From positions 1-20,691 of IMG/VR virus record IMGVR_UViG_3300024265_000234: a DNA stretch of 20,691 bases; one strand, 5' to 3'. This document shows positions 1-7,810 of the stretch, piece after piece. Each line of letters begins with the position of its first letter. The stretch's first letter is position 1. The translations under genes and the position numbers were made by a program. The notes below the pieces were generated by a model. The model had not been told where the DNA came from. It worked only from the letters and a program-made list of their open reading frames with translations, and made no database searches. This DNA comes from a virus.

Positions 1-679
1 GTCGCGGATTCCTGCGAATGAAACATTGATCTTTGAAATCCTGCCAACCAGGGACCGCCGTACTCTCAACGTATGAATCCGCGACCTGATCCATTACGAT
101 ATTATATCTCAACTTTTGGTAGTCCACGCTCACACCGAGAATCTGACCCTCGACCGATTGAAGCGCTTGCCCTCGTGCCGTCATCGGGAGCGGATTGAAG
201 TTTGCTTGAAGGAAATGAGGAAGCTCAAGGTAATTTCCAACAAAGAAAATTCCAACCTGCGGCTCTTCGACCATCGCTCCGGTAACGTTGATCCGCCAGT
301 ATCGCGCCGACTGTGCTGCGAAGTTCTGCAACCAAAGCCCGTTCCCTGTAAACACCGCCCCCGCACCTATGTCATTCCACGCTGCATCATCGGTTGACCA
401 TTGGATTTGCGCACCCAAGCCATCGTTGCCGAAATTATGCCCGGACAAAACCGAACCTGTGCATGAAACCGCCGTCAGGAAATCGTACTTAATCCACCAG
501 GGAGAGGTTAGGTTTGACGCACGAACTCTAGTGAAGCGCCGCCAATCCCTAACGTTCTCTGCGTGGTAATCTCCCGGTGTCATCGTCGTTGCCGCTGTCA
601 CCGTCGCGATGTACGCTTCGGCTGCATCACGCCGCGAACCGATGTTGTCGTAGTAGAGACGAGGTTTATTGAAAGCCAT
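1..679 (-). CDS. Distal-tail-type minor tail protein, cut by left edge
   Basis: The frame opens at an ATG that overlaps the tape measure stop (TAATG) and stays open to base 1, giving at least 226 residues (begins MAFNKPRLYYDNIG); the C-terminus is outside the window. The gene directly after the tape measure usually encodes a distal tail or baseplate hub protein, and I infer that role. Residues about 50-135 contain W-rich beta-strand segments (SPWWIKYDF, IQWSTDDAAWNDIG, ARYWRINVTG) that resemble a galactose-binding/discoidin jelly roll. The later part (VEGQILGVSVDYQKL, then a downstream GWQDFKDQCF) looks like a tail-assembly beta domain. It could bind carbohydrate on the host surface or simply be a structural ring protein. 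The reading frame is secure; the function rests mainly on position. Confidence 0.85.
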   Translation of the reverse strand, partial: MAFNKPRLYYDNIGSRRDAAEAYIATVTAATTMTPGDYHAENVRDWRRFTRVRASNLTSPWWIKYDFLTAVSCTGSVLSGHNFGNDGLGAQIQWSTDDAAWNDIGAGAVFTGNGLWLQNFAAQSARYWRINVTGAMVEEPQVGIFFVGNYLELPHFLQANFNPLPMTARGQALQSVEGQILGVSVDYQKLRYNIVMDQVADSYVESTAVPGWQDFKDQCFIRRNPR

Positions 680-3285
680 TACGCACCCGTATTCAAAACA
701 CCGTTATCGTCAATGACGCCATTGAGTTCATCCGTGATCGAACGCGCAAATTCATCCATGCCACCGAGAATCGTTCCCTGATTAATTACTGTAACCTGCA
801 ACACCTGTTGCGAAGGGAGACTCGCTTGCGTTGTTGCTGCTGCCGGCGTTGCTGCTGCCGCCGATGCTGCCGGTTGAGCCGCACCGCCGCCGCCGCCGCC
901 GAACACTCGACCAACCGTGATTGCTGCGGTTCCTGCGGCGATCTTCATAGCGCCAGCGGCGGCAAAAGCTGCCGATGACGGCCCCGGAATGATCGCCTTC
1001 GCGAGATCAATGAAGCCCTCCATGATTGCAGATTGACCTGTCGCTACGAGAGCTTCGCCGATGAACCTTTTTATGTTCTTCGCTTTCAGTGACGCGGCGA
1101 TCCCCTCTTGAGCGACCGACCGAGCGAACGCAGAGCCGAACTGCCGAACCGATCCCTGCGCAATATCTAGGGCAAGGCCGATTGCTTTAATTTTCCTTAT
1201 TGCTGCATCTTGCGAATCTCCGCCCTCTCTCATCGTCTCGTACAATTGGAGTAGGAACTCCCGAAGCTCCCTCGACTTGTCGCCGACAACTGTTAGGATC
1301 GTGACCCATGCTTCCATGCTGGCAATTTGCTCTTCTGTCAGCACAAGCCCTTTCGCCCTTGCTGTCGCTACCGCGTTTTCAACATCTGCGAGAGTCTGAA
1401 TGTTGGCGATGACAGGAAGTAAACCAGCTTCATTCCAGAGAATTAGCAATTGTGTCGATGCAAGCGTCTGAAAATCAAACGATTTCTGTTGCTGCTGCTG
1501 ATTGATTAACAGGTTCAACGCTTCTCGCCTCGACTGATTGAGTTCAGCTTGCGCGCGCTCACTTTCTGCTATCGCTTTCCTTCTTTCTTCTTCCTGCTCG
1601 CGAACCTTTATCTTGAGTAGTTCTCTCTGCCCTACTTCATCCTGTAGTTTTTGAATTCGCTTATCGGCGAGCTTGAGAGATTCTGCTGACGCATCCATTT
1701 CGAGCTTGAGTGATGCGGTTATGATTCCCATGTTACGTTCCGCAGCCTCTCGCGCTTCGAGCGACTTAATGATCAACGCCTCGAACGGCGCTGGAATTCG
1801 CAGGCCAAGCAATTGGAACTCTTCGCCGACCTTCTTTAAGTCTTTCGACAAGAGAATCAGCGCTCGTTCTTCTAGCTGCGAAGAGAACGCCGCCATGCCA
1901 TCGAATGATTGCTTGACCGCCTCGGCAAGTGTATTTAATCGAGTTTCAAGCTCTCCAACCGCGCCGCCTTCTTTTATTTTTTTTAATAGTTCCGCGAGCA
2001 GCGTGTCGTTCGTTCCAAATAGAGAATTTTGTTGCTTGATTAATGAAATGTTATCCCTGACAAATTTATTGTGAGCTTCGACCGCATTGTTCAATTCCGT
2101 GTATGATGTGCCGAGCTTCACGTTTATCTTTTCCAGTAGTGTCGTTTCTCTTCGAAGCTGTGCTTCCTCTTGCTCTGCCTCATTCATTCTTCGCTTTGCT
2201 TCTTCCCATAGATCGGGCATCATTCGCCCGAGTCTGATTAACTGAAACACTAGAAATGATACCGCAGCGATAAGCCCCGCGAGTAGAGCAGGCGTCCCGG
2301 CGAACGCTATGTTGATCGTGATCCCTAGTGCAGCAAACGCAGGGACCAACATGTTAACAACTAGATTTCCTAGCGCGAGCATTACCACCATTATCGCTTT
2401 CCAGCCCGCAGCAATTGACGCAAGTATGGCGGGACCAAACACAAGCGCCATCGTTATTCCAAGCGCGATTAACTGATCCTTGAATTGAATTATGACAGGG
2501 ATCGCTCGCTTTGTTATTTCAACCAGCCTTGTGATCCCTTTTATGGTTGGCGTTATCCCTTCGGCGATTAACTTGCCGATCTCTATTTTTAGAGAGAGGA
2601 TCGCCGTGTCGAGTTGAGCAACCGCGCCGCCGTAGGTATTGAGAACTTTCTCTGCGTCACCTGCCGCGAAAGCACCCTCTGTTAAGAATCCATTCAAGAG
2701 CGCTTGTCTAGCGCCGAGCTTCTTTTCCTTCGTGTCGAGATCTTGAATTGTGAATCCAGCCTCTTTCAAAATGACAGAGAGATTTTTCTGGATTCCGGCG
2801 CTGTCAGTGAGAATTGAATTGCGGTTTTTGATTCCCTGCGTTGTACGCTCTACCGCTTGGCCCATCGTAAAAAACGATTGCCGGTTAAATGCTGCGGTGT
2901 CTTTCATCGAACTAAGTAGATCTATCGTCTCTTGTAGGCTGAATCCCTCTGACATCAAATTCTTGAACGCTCTCGTAGCGTTCGACATCGGGATCAATCC
3001 ATCGGCGGTGTATGCTTTCACCGCTGCGGATACATCATCAATGCTCTGTCCGGTGAATTTCGCTACGGATCGCAACCCGATCTGCTGCTCTTCGAATTGC
3101 CTGAACTCGCGGAGGCTTTCACTTACGAATTGCTTGACCGCTTGGAGCGCTTTTTGAAACGACTGTTGTAGCTGAATCCCTATCCCGACGCCCGCAATGC
3201 CTTTGAGCGACGATGTAACCGAGTTGATCGCACCCGAAGCGCGATCCTTCCCGACTATTGTTACTTTCGCGTCTGCGGTCGCCAT
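679..3285 (-). CDS. Tail tape measure protein
   Basis: A protein of 868 residues starting at the ATG in TGATG, which overlaps the stop of the frameshifted chaperone frame; GGAG lies 8 bases upstream. An in-frame TTG one codon earlier is less likely. Tape measure proteins set tail length and fill the tube lumen before DNA ejection. Seen here: an Ala/Ser-rich N-terminus, a strongly hydrophobic stretch at about residues 264-352 with several possible membrane-spanning segments, charged coiled-coil-like helices at about 360-390 and 545-605, a Gln run, then a Gly6/Ala-rich linker and a short C-terminal domain (VTVINQGTILGG). The family relation 'longer protein, longer tail' suggests roughly 130 nm, which is inference only. 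Size, composition and place after the chaperone make the call firm. Confidence 0.93.
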   Translation of the reverse strand: MATADAKVTIVGKDRASGAINSVTSSLKGIAGVGIGIQLQQSFQKALQAVKQFVSESLREFRQFEEQQIGLRSVAKFTGQSIDDVSAAVKAYTADGLIPMSNATRAFKNLMSEGFSLQETIDLLSSMKDTAAFNRQSFFTMGQAVERTTQGIKNRNSILTDSAGIQKNLSVILKEAGFTIQDLDTKEKKLGARQALLNGFLTEGAFAAGDAEKVLNTYGGAVAQLDTAILSLKIEIGKLIAEGITPTIKGITRLVEITKRAIPVIIQFKDQLIALGITMALVFGPAILASIAAGWKAIMVVMLALGNLVVNMLVPAFAALGITINIAFAGTPALLAGLIAAVSFLVFQLIRLGRMMPDLWEEAKRRMNEAEQEEAQLRRETTLLEKINVKLGTSYTELNNAVEAHNKFVRDNISLIKQQNSLFGTNDTLLAELLKKIKEGGAVGELETRLNTLAEAVKQSFDGMAAFSSQLEERALILLSKDLKKVGEEFQLLGLRIPAPFEALIIKSLEAREAAERNMGIITASLKLEMDASAESLKLADKRIQKLQDEVGQRELLKIKVREQEEERRKAIAESERAQAELNQSRREALNLLINQQQQQKSFDFQTLASTQLLILWNEAGLLPVIANIQTLADVENAVATARAKGLVLTEEQIASMEAWVTILTVVGDKSRELREFLLQLYETMREGGDSQDAAIRKIKAIGLALDIAQGSVRQFGSAFARSVAQEGIAASLKAKNIKRFIGEALVATGQSAIMEGFIDLAKAIIPGPSSAAFAAAGAMKIAAGTAAITVGRVFGGGGGGAAQPAASAAAATPAAATTQASLPSQQVLQVTVINQGTILGGMDEFARSITDELNGVIDDNGVLNTGA

Positions 3286-3665
3286 CAAAACGCTCCGGCG
3301 CTTTTGTTATTAAACGATGGGGTAAATTTATTCTTTTCTTCTTGAAATTTATTTTCTTTGATGTTCTTGCTGCGCTCTTCGATAAGAATGATCTTGAGCG
3401 CTTCCCATTCATCGTATTCGAGGTCATCGGGGGCAAACCTACATCCCGCATCAATCATTAACTTTAAGCTCAGTATATGAACGAGGTAATCGCTCATTCC
3501 TCCGGCATCGCCGGAATCATCAAGTGGCGGGCCGTTCTCGCACGAACCGCACGTTGCTTTTCTGTCTTTTGCAGTTTGCCAGATTCCGCAATTACTGAAT
3601 CCAGGGCAACCACCTTCGGAGCGGAAACCAGAACCAGAGATGAACGCTCTAATTTCCGCCGTTAG
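3285..3665 (-). CDS. Tail assembly chaperone, -1 frameshift extension (gpT-like part)
   Basis: This frame has no ATG, GTG or TTG in its upstream part and is reached by a -1 slip at the A AAA AAC heptamer at the end of the chaperone gene. It adds 126 residues, giving a fusion of about 258 residues. The first 42 added residues carry C-x5-C-x12-C-x2-C (CPGFSNC, then CGSC), a possible zinc-binding knuckle. The last 70 residues (from MSDYLVHIL) are helical and highly charged, with a Lys-rich tail. An internal ATG at 3497 follows GGAGG by only one base, so separate initiation of a 70-residue protein cannot be excluded. The extended chaperone is expected to bind tape measure protein while the short form binds tube subunits, as in the lambda gpG/gpGT model. 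The extension ends on the tape measure start codon, which fits coupling. Confidence 0.8.
   Translation of the reverse strand, partial: LTAEIRAFISGSGFRSEGGCPGFSNCGIWQTAKDRKATCGSCENGPPLDDSGDAGGMSDYLVHILSLKLMIDAGCRFAPDDLEYDEWEALKIILIEERSKNIKENKFQEEKNKFTPSFNNKSAGAF
3621..3660 (-). promoter_or_regulatory. Stimulatory stem-loop for the -1 frameshift
   Basis: On the minus strand, GCGGAAA (3659-3653) pairs with TTTCCGC (3627-3621). A flanking G-T wobble can extend the stem, and a small inner stem AGAG/CTCT (3650-3647 with 3639-3636) closes a 7-base loop. The outer stem starts 5 bases after the slippery heptamer, within the usual spacing for a -1 frameshift stimulator. Pairing was read by eye; energy was not computed. 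Confidence 0.6.
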
Positions 3666-4060
3666 TTTTTTACTTGCTTCACCGATGGCATCAAGATCTG
3701 GACAACGGTTTGCTTGTGTTCATCGGGGATCATGTCGCGCCAATTTTCCATCGACATGAGTAACCCGTCGGCGGAATCCTCTTTGTCAACCTCGTAACCT
3801 TCGACGTTTTGAATGATCGAATCGTAGAGATCGAGCGCGGCTTTCAATGGATCGCCTTCCCACGCGAGCGTCATATCCTGATTAAGCTCGCCGCCCTCAA
3901 CGTCTTTCATCTTGAGGCCCATTTCGGTTGACATCGTTCGGTTGTATTCGATTCGCTCCTTCGTTGTGTAGGGTCGAACCCTGTGAACGAAAGTTTCCGC
4001 TGGAAATCGGTTGTCTTTGATCTCGATTTCGCGAACCTTCTTTTGGCGTGAAAGATTCAT
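3662..4060 (-). CDS. Tail assembly chaperone, unshifted form (gpG-like)
   Basis: A 132-residue protein with an ATG preceded by AAGGGG at 5 bases, 10 bases after the tail tube stop. It is mainly helical and charged (begins MNLSRQKKVREIEIKD) and contains no motif I recognise beyond the general character of the tail chaperone class. The identification rests on its place between tail tube and tape measure genes and on the frameshift signal at its last codons. In lambda-type systems the short form coats the tape measure and recruits tail tube subunits; it is absent from the mature virion. Cells should make this form in excess and the shifted form at a minor fraction. Confidence 0.85.
   Translation of the reverse strand: MNLSRQKKVREIEIKDNRFPAETFVHRVRPYTTKERIEYNRTMSTEMGLKMKDVEGGELNQDMTLAWEGDPLKAALDLYDSIIQNVEGYEVDKEDSADGLLMSMENWRDMIPDEHKQTVVQILMPSVKQVKN
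3665..3671 (-). promoter_or_regulatory. Slippery heptamer A AAA AAC for -1 frameshifting
   Basis: The heptamer fits X XXY YYZ exactly in the chaperone frame (gtA AAA AAC TAA), with the stop codon immediately after it. Slippage by one base turns the stop into CTA and continues into a 126-codon open frame. Tail chaperone genes of long-tailed phages commonly use this mechanism, so position and sequence agree. Confidence 0.85.
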
Positions 4061-4070
4061 GGTTCCCCTT

Positions 4071-5105
4071 TTATGCTGCCGCTAGGTGAGCGAGATCAAC
4101 GGCATCGTTCGTGATGACTTCGAGCGGCCCTTGATCTGCTGCCGTCCAGAACGCATTGCCAGCGACGTTGAAAATGAGTTGGTTGTTGTCGCTACCCTTC
4201 GGAGTCGCCGTGAATTTGTAGTTATCAATGTTGAGCGTGACATCGTGGTTAACATCTTCGGTTGAGCAAGTGATTACGACCGGCGCGTTGGTTCCCGCTT
4301 CCATCAGCGCTTGGAAATCGAGCGTTGCGGTTGGCGGTGCGAGTATAGTCAACGCGAGTTCCACGCTACGCCGTCCGAAGAACATTCGCTCTCTGAACTT
4401 CCCGAAGTCGCCCGCCGTCCCGAGAACGTATCCGTCATCGAGCATCAGGTTATTCGAGATTTTGAGTGACCAACCCTTGATGTAATCCTTGAGGTTGACC
4501 GCGTTAACCGTCATATCGACGTTTGACCCGCGCAGGTATTCATCTGCCGGCGTGATTGCAGGGATCGCAAGCGCGTTCACCGCGACCTGACCATTACCAA
4601 CTAAGCTGCAAGTCAACTGCACTCTGCCCTTGCCGCTTGCCGTCAACGTTACCTCGTTAACGCACATGCCGGTATATTTTCGGTTCAGGAGCGAGCTTAC
4701 GCCAACGATCTCTTCGATGATTGTTGCCGATGGTAGCTGCGTTCCATCGACGTTTTCATCCATGAACTTGAGCGTGTGTGTCCACGGATCGACAGCACCC
4801 GCAACCGCCGCCGTTCCCATCGCAAATGCGAACGCCCAACCAACCCAAAACACCGAAGCGTCCCACGTCCGCGTCATCTGCGATGACCATGTGTGAATCA
4901 CTTGCGAGTCGGGGAAGTCATGACCTCTACCAATCTGCTCTTCGTCGGTGATGATCTCGGGAATTCGCTCACCCATGTCCGGACCTTTGAATAGGCCCGC
5001 TCTTATGAGGTCTGGATCGCCAACCGCTGTCCCGTAGGCCGCTTCTGCCATACGAGACGTTAGCCACTTAACATCCCAATCGCGGAAATCTGATGTGATC
5101 GCCAA
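4071..5105 (-). CDS. Major tail tube protein
   Basis: A 344-residue protein whose best start is TTG, with GGAGG five bases upstream and the stop of the preceding gene (TAA) directly abutting; the next in-frame ATG (residue 19) would cut into the N-terminal SDFRDWDVKWLTSR segment. The sequence is rich in beta-strand patterns (VNEVTLTASGKGRVQLTCSL, FTATPKGSDNNQLIFNVAG) typical of phage tail tube subunits, which stack as hexameric rings to form the DNA channel. No sheath-like protein of about 400-500 residues precedes it, which favours a non-contractile tail. It lies directly upstream of the chaperone and tape measure genes, the standard order. At 344 residues it is on the large side and may carry an extra surface domain. 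Confidence 0.85.
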   Translation of the reverse strand: MAITSDFRDWDVKWLTSRMAEAAYGTAVGDPDLIRAGLFKGPDMGERIPEIITDEEQIGRGHDFPDSQVIHTWSSQMTRTWDASVFWVGWAFAFAMGTAAVAGAVDPWTHTLKFMDENVDGTQLPSATIIEEIVGVSSLLNRKYTGMCVNEVTLTASGKGRVQLTCSLVGNGQVAVNALAIPAITPADEYLRGSNVDMTVNAVNLKDYIKGWSLKISNNLMLDDGYVLGTAGDFGKFRERMFFGRRSVELALTILAPPTATLDFQALMEAGTNAPVVITCSTEDVNHDVTLNIDNYKFTATPKGSDNNQLIFNVAGNAFWTAADQGPLEVITNDAVDLAHLAAA

Positions 5106-5291
5106 TTATTCCTCCGGCTCCGCGAGCGAGACATCATCATCATTGATGATCTCGAACTCACCCGCAAGAAATCGATTGTAGATATGATCGGGCACTTCGA
5201 CTTCATCACCTGAAACATCGTAGGTGACGCCTCCGGCATAGACTGACCCGCCGCCGCCTTTGATTCGCCTAGCTCTGATTAGTTTTGTCAT
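5106..5291 (-). CDS. Small protein in Mu gp38 (DUF2635-like) position
   Basis: A 61-residue protein (MTKLIRARRIKGGGG...) with ATG preceded by AGGGG at about 5 bases. A Gly-rich, basic N-terminus is followed by an acidic C-terminus (NDDDVSLAEPEE). The segment VEVPDHIYNRFLAGEFE resembles the 'P..VY.RRL..GDV' pattern of short phage proteins that follow gp37 in Mu-like phages, such as Mu gp38/DUF2635. The similarity is weak and positional order carries most of the weight. Its role is unknown; a head-tail joining or tail terminator accessory function is a guess. Confidence 0.6.
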   Translation of the reverse strand: MTKLIRARRIKGGGGSVYAGGVTYDVSGDEVEVPDHIYNRFLAGEFEIINDDDVSLAEPEE

Positions 5292-5299
5292 AACAACCC

Positions 5300-5791
5300 C
5301 TACGTTATCGGGCCGATGTAATCGAATTGCGTCATGAAAATCATTTGATACGCCGAAGCGTGCGTTACGCTTAGATTAATCCTCGAATATTCTGTAGGAA
5401 TTAACGGCTGATCTCCCTGAAATAATTGAACACTGAGTAAACGTTTCTCGATGTCCATGATCATTTGCCGAGTTCCGACGTGCATTACTGGATCGGCTGG
5501 ATCTCCAGCGGCGGAATCCTCCGGCCCTGCGTAATTGGCATCATAGGCAATGATCACCATCGAGAGTTCTTGGTTATGGCTCCATGCGTTATCTTCGTCC
5601 GTTCTCGGAAACGTGCTACCAGAAAAGAATGTCCAGATGCGCGGCCCGTCGATGATCTCTCCGCGTTCTTGGAGAGCATCAAGTTCTCCTTCGTAAGATT
5701 TTACATCCTCGAATAGATAGGCGAGCCGCGCAGGATCATTTAACTTTGCAATGATTTTCTCTTCGACATCTTTAATGCTATGCCTTGCCAC
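5300..5791 (-). CDS. Mu gp37-like (DUF1834) tail terminator-type protein
   Basis: A 163-residue protein starting at GTG (GTG GCA AGG CAT), overlapping the previous gene by 14 bases, with a GTGAAG ribosome-binding-like stretch upstream. The N-terminal helix (VEEKIIAKL), a middle WTFFSGSTF segment and the later beta-rich part (SMVIIAYDANYAG, MTQFDYIGP) match the layout of DUF1834/Mu gp37-like proteins, which sit between the virion morphogenesis gene and the tail genes. Members are thought to cap the tail or join it to the head. Order here (gp36-like, gpG-like, gp37-like, small protein, tail) supports it. Family assignment is by eye. Confidence 0.7.
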   Translation of the reverse strand: MARHSIKDVEEKIIAKLNDPARLAYLFEDVKSYEGELDALQERGEIIDGPRIWTFFSGSTFPRTDEDNAWSHNQELSMVIIAYDANYAGPEDSAAGDPADPVMHVGTRQMIMDIEKRLLSVQLFQGDQPLIPTEYSRINLSVTHASAYQMIFMTQFDYIGPIT

Positions 5792-6293
5792 GCTTCACAT
5801 ACCTTTCAATGTTCGCAACGAGATCGTCCATGTGTCGTTTCGACGGCCAAGCAAACGGACGCGCCGGAACGAACACGGTTGCTGCGCTTTGATTTCCGAA
5901 CGGCTTGGTTTTGTATCCTGTCATGTGGAAATCACCATAGAACTTGAAGCGCAGCGTGAGCGCATCGCGCCGAACTGTTGCTCGCATACTTCGCCTGAGA
6001 GCGCCGCCTTTCTTCGCGCGTTTTCTGCCGCGAGCGGCGCGGCCTCCAAGCAAGACCTTCGCATGTCCCTTGTGTGCAATTGTGGCAGGGCGGTTCGGAA
6101 CCCAACGACTTTTCGCCCCGCTTCCGAATTTCGGCGGGGCGACGGCTGAATCGAAGCGCTTGTCGATATCTTTCAGGATTTGTTTTGCTGATTTACTGAA
6201 CGCCGGTTGGAGGTGACGCAAGCGAAACTTTATTCCCCTCAAACTTTTGTCAATCGATGAGGTATCCACCTTCGCGCTGATCTCTACCGGCAT
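5778..6293 (-). CDS. Virion morphogenesis protein, Mu gpG-like tail completion
   Basis: A 171-residue protein whose ATG overlaps the stop of the DUF1320 gene (TGATG). It is basic, with a long Arg/Lys-rich middle (GRAARGRKRAKKGGALRRSM). It has features of the phage virion morphogenesis family (Mu gpG, P2 gpS type): an N-terminal helical segment, a WVPNRPAT-like loop, a repeated 'G.LR.S' segment, and a terminal VPARPFAWPSKRHMDDL block close to the 'iPaRpflg' signature. This family completes tails or stabilises the head-tail joint. Neighbours on both sides are the matching Mu-type connector genes. Confidence 0.82.
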   Translation of the reverse strand: MPVEISAKVDTSSIDKSLRGIKFRLRHLQPAFSKSAKQILKDIDKRFDSAVAPPKFGSGAKSRWVPNRPATIAHKGHAKVLLGGRAARGRKRAKKGGALRRSMRATVRRDALTLRFKFYGDFHMTGYKTKPFGNQSAATVFVPARPFAWPSKRHMDDLVANIERYVKRGKA

Positions 6294-6769
6294 CAGAAAC
6301 CAAATCCATCATCAAAGCTACCGAACGTTCCCGCTTTCTGGCTATCAGTCAATCCACCTTCGTAGGCTCCCCGCCATTCTCGATCTTTCTCGAAGTCTCG
6401 ATTCGTTTTCGGCAACCCTTGTTCTTGACTCAGACCAGGGATCACCGCTTCGCCCTCAGAAACAGCTTTGAGGAATTCAATTGCGCCGTCGTATAGAACC
6501 TGTACGTTGTCCGGAGGTAGAGATCCCCTCCGAGCAAACATCATATAGAACGTGATGTTGTTTGAGAGCGTGATTAGGATAACCGGAGTCGGGGAAACGG
6601 GCGTGGTGTACCGTCTCCCGATCCAGCCATCAATTAATGCGTCCGCATTTGCGATGATTTCGAGCAGAACTCCGGCATCTGCCGCACCATCCGAATCATC
6701 GTCCGTTAACATGCGGATCTTGTCTTTGGAGAATAGGTTCTCCAAGTTTGTTTGCGTAGTATAAGCCAT
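6293..6769 (-). CDS. DUF1320 (Mu gp36-like) head-tail connector
   Basis: A 158-residue protein. The N-terminus MAYTTQTNLENLFSKDKIR and the motif NADALIDGWIGRRYTTPV are characteristic of the DUF1320 family (Mu gp36), with a following helical hydrophobic segment (ITFYMMFARRG). These proteins are thought to form a connector ring between portal and tail. The gene follows the major capsid gene after 30 bases and overlaps the next gene by TGATG. The ATG is preceded by GGGAT, a modest ribosome-binding site. The C-terminus is charged and Gly/Phe-rich (GSFDDGFGF). Confidence 0.85.
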   Translation of the reverse strand: MAYTTQTNLENLFSKDKIRMLTDDDSDGAADAGVLLEIIANADALIDGWIGRRYTTPVSPTPVILITLSNNITFYMMFARRGSLPPDNVQVLYDGAIEFLKAVSEGEAVIPGLSQEQGLPKTNRDFEKDREWRGAYEGGLTDSQKAGTFGSFDDGFGF

Positions 6770-6799
6770 AACGAAATCCCCTAATTCGAAATGACTATT

Positions 6800-7759
6800 C
6801 TACGATACGACGTTCTGGTAGCAGAACCCCGCAAGTCGATCAACAACTTTCTGATCGTAATACTTGTGGGTGTGAAAGAGTGTTGACCGTCTGCCGCCTG
6901 TCGCGCGTTCCCGCTCAACGATCATGCCGCTCTGCCCGCCTGCCGCCGTCCAGAGGAACGTATAGGCAAACGCAACGGTGTTGAGGCCCGGTGAAGGCGG
7001 AACCCAAAACAGCCAGAAGTGCTTTCCGAGAATGAAATCGAGCGCGCGGGTTGCCGCGAAATCCGCAGAGTTCAAGAGCGAATCCGCGATGACAACCTTA
7101 TCTAGCTCGAAAATGGTAGCGAGGTTCGCGTCGGTCATTCTCGGGCCAGCCGGAGAATTCACGAACTTGAATCGGTCGATCATGTCCGGAGCGTTCTTGA
7201 TCGCGTTCGCGGTGTGGCGAGTGCATAGACCAACGTTCGGAACTTCGCCACTATTCTTTAGAGTTGTGACCTTTGCGGTATCGACTCTTTTAACCGCATC
7301 GTTTGTGGCTACGTCCCACTTGGAGGCGGTTTCGTCGGTCGTATTCGCGCCATTGAAGGTCGTTGTGAAATCCTGAACGATGTCTCGAAAAGCAAGCTCT
7401 TGAACGAGCAAGATTTTCGACGTTGCCAATTCGGTTGTTCGGATTTCGGCCTGAACTGCCGGATCGGAGTTGTCACGAACTTCGTCAGGAAGAACACCCG
7501 TTCGGGAGTGCCCCTCTGCCGAATAGTTGTCCTGCGAGAGTGACCAGCGGGTTTCCTTCGCAGTATCTCCGGGCCGACGTAGATCGTCCGCGTCATCCCG
7601 CAGATGCTCGTGATCGTGAATGAAATACTTGTCGGATTTCTTCGCGACTCCGACACGAGGAAAGATCTCTTCGGCGACATAGCGGTTATCGCGATACTTC
7701 ACGCTAACCTGCGTCATCGCCGCGTCAATGTGTACTGTTTCGATGGTTGGGACCGCCAT
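6800..7759 (-). CDS. Major capsid protein
   Basis: A 319-residue protein with a strong GGAGG nine bases before ATG, as expected for the most abundant head protein. It shows the pattern of HK97-fold capsid proteins of Mu/B3-type phages: an N-terminal arm (MAVPTIETVHIDAAMTQ), an extended-loop-like segment (KYFIHDHEHLRDDADD), a long helix region (VQAEIRTTELATSKILL), a helical domain (HTANAIKNAPDMIDRFKFV) and a C-terminal beta/P-domain (GGRRSTLFHTHKYYDQKVV). Position after the protease/scaffold and DUF2190-like genes agrees. I see no N-terminal propeptide long enough to act as an HK97-type delta domain, so a separate scaffold, from the upstream gene, is likely used. Confidence 0.9.
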   Translation of the reverse strand: MAVPTIETVHIDAAMTQVSVKYRDNRYVAEEIFPRVGVAKKSDKYFIHDHEHLRDDADDLRRPGDTAKETRWSLSQDNYSAEGHSRTGVLPDEVRDNSDPAVQAEIRTTELATSKILLVQELAFRDIVQDFTTTFNGANTTDETASKWDVATNDAVKRVDTAKVTTLKNSGEVPNVGLCTRHTANAIKNAPDMIDRFKFVNSPAGPRMTDANLATIFELDKVVIADSLLNSADFAATRALDFILGKHFWLFWVPPSPGLNTVAFAYTFLWTAAGGQSGMIVERERATGGRRSTLFHTHKYYDQKVVDRLAGFCYQNVVS

Positions 7760-7810
7760 TCTAACAACCTCCGGTTATTCGATTCTCTTTTTCTGCGATG
7801 TCAGATTAGG

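Noticed and set aside
880-900. GCC/GGC triplet run in the tape measure gene as a variable repeat
   Set aside because: Encodes a short Gly linker; similar runs occur in the portal linker (11263-11281). Length alone gives no evidence of variation.
3119-3454. 111-codon minus-strand frame overlapping the end of the chaperone and the start of the tape measure
   Set aside because: Lies across two well-supported frames, Arg/Ser-rich, with no ribosome-binding site.
7309-7680. Second minus-strand open frame inside the major capsid gene
   Set aside because: Arg/Ser/Pro-rich shadow in another frame of a clearly identified capsid gene with its own strong GGAGG.
7770-7810. Possible promoter CTGACA before the major capsid gene
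   Set aside because: The -35 is close to consensus but no reasonable -10 lies at 16-19 bases; the capsid gene is better explained by operon transcription.
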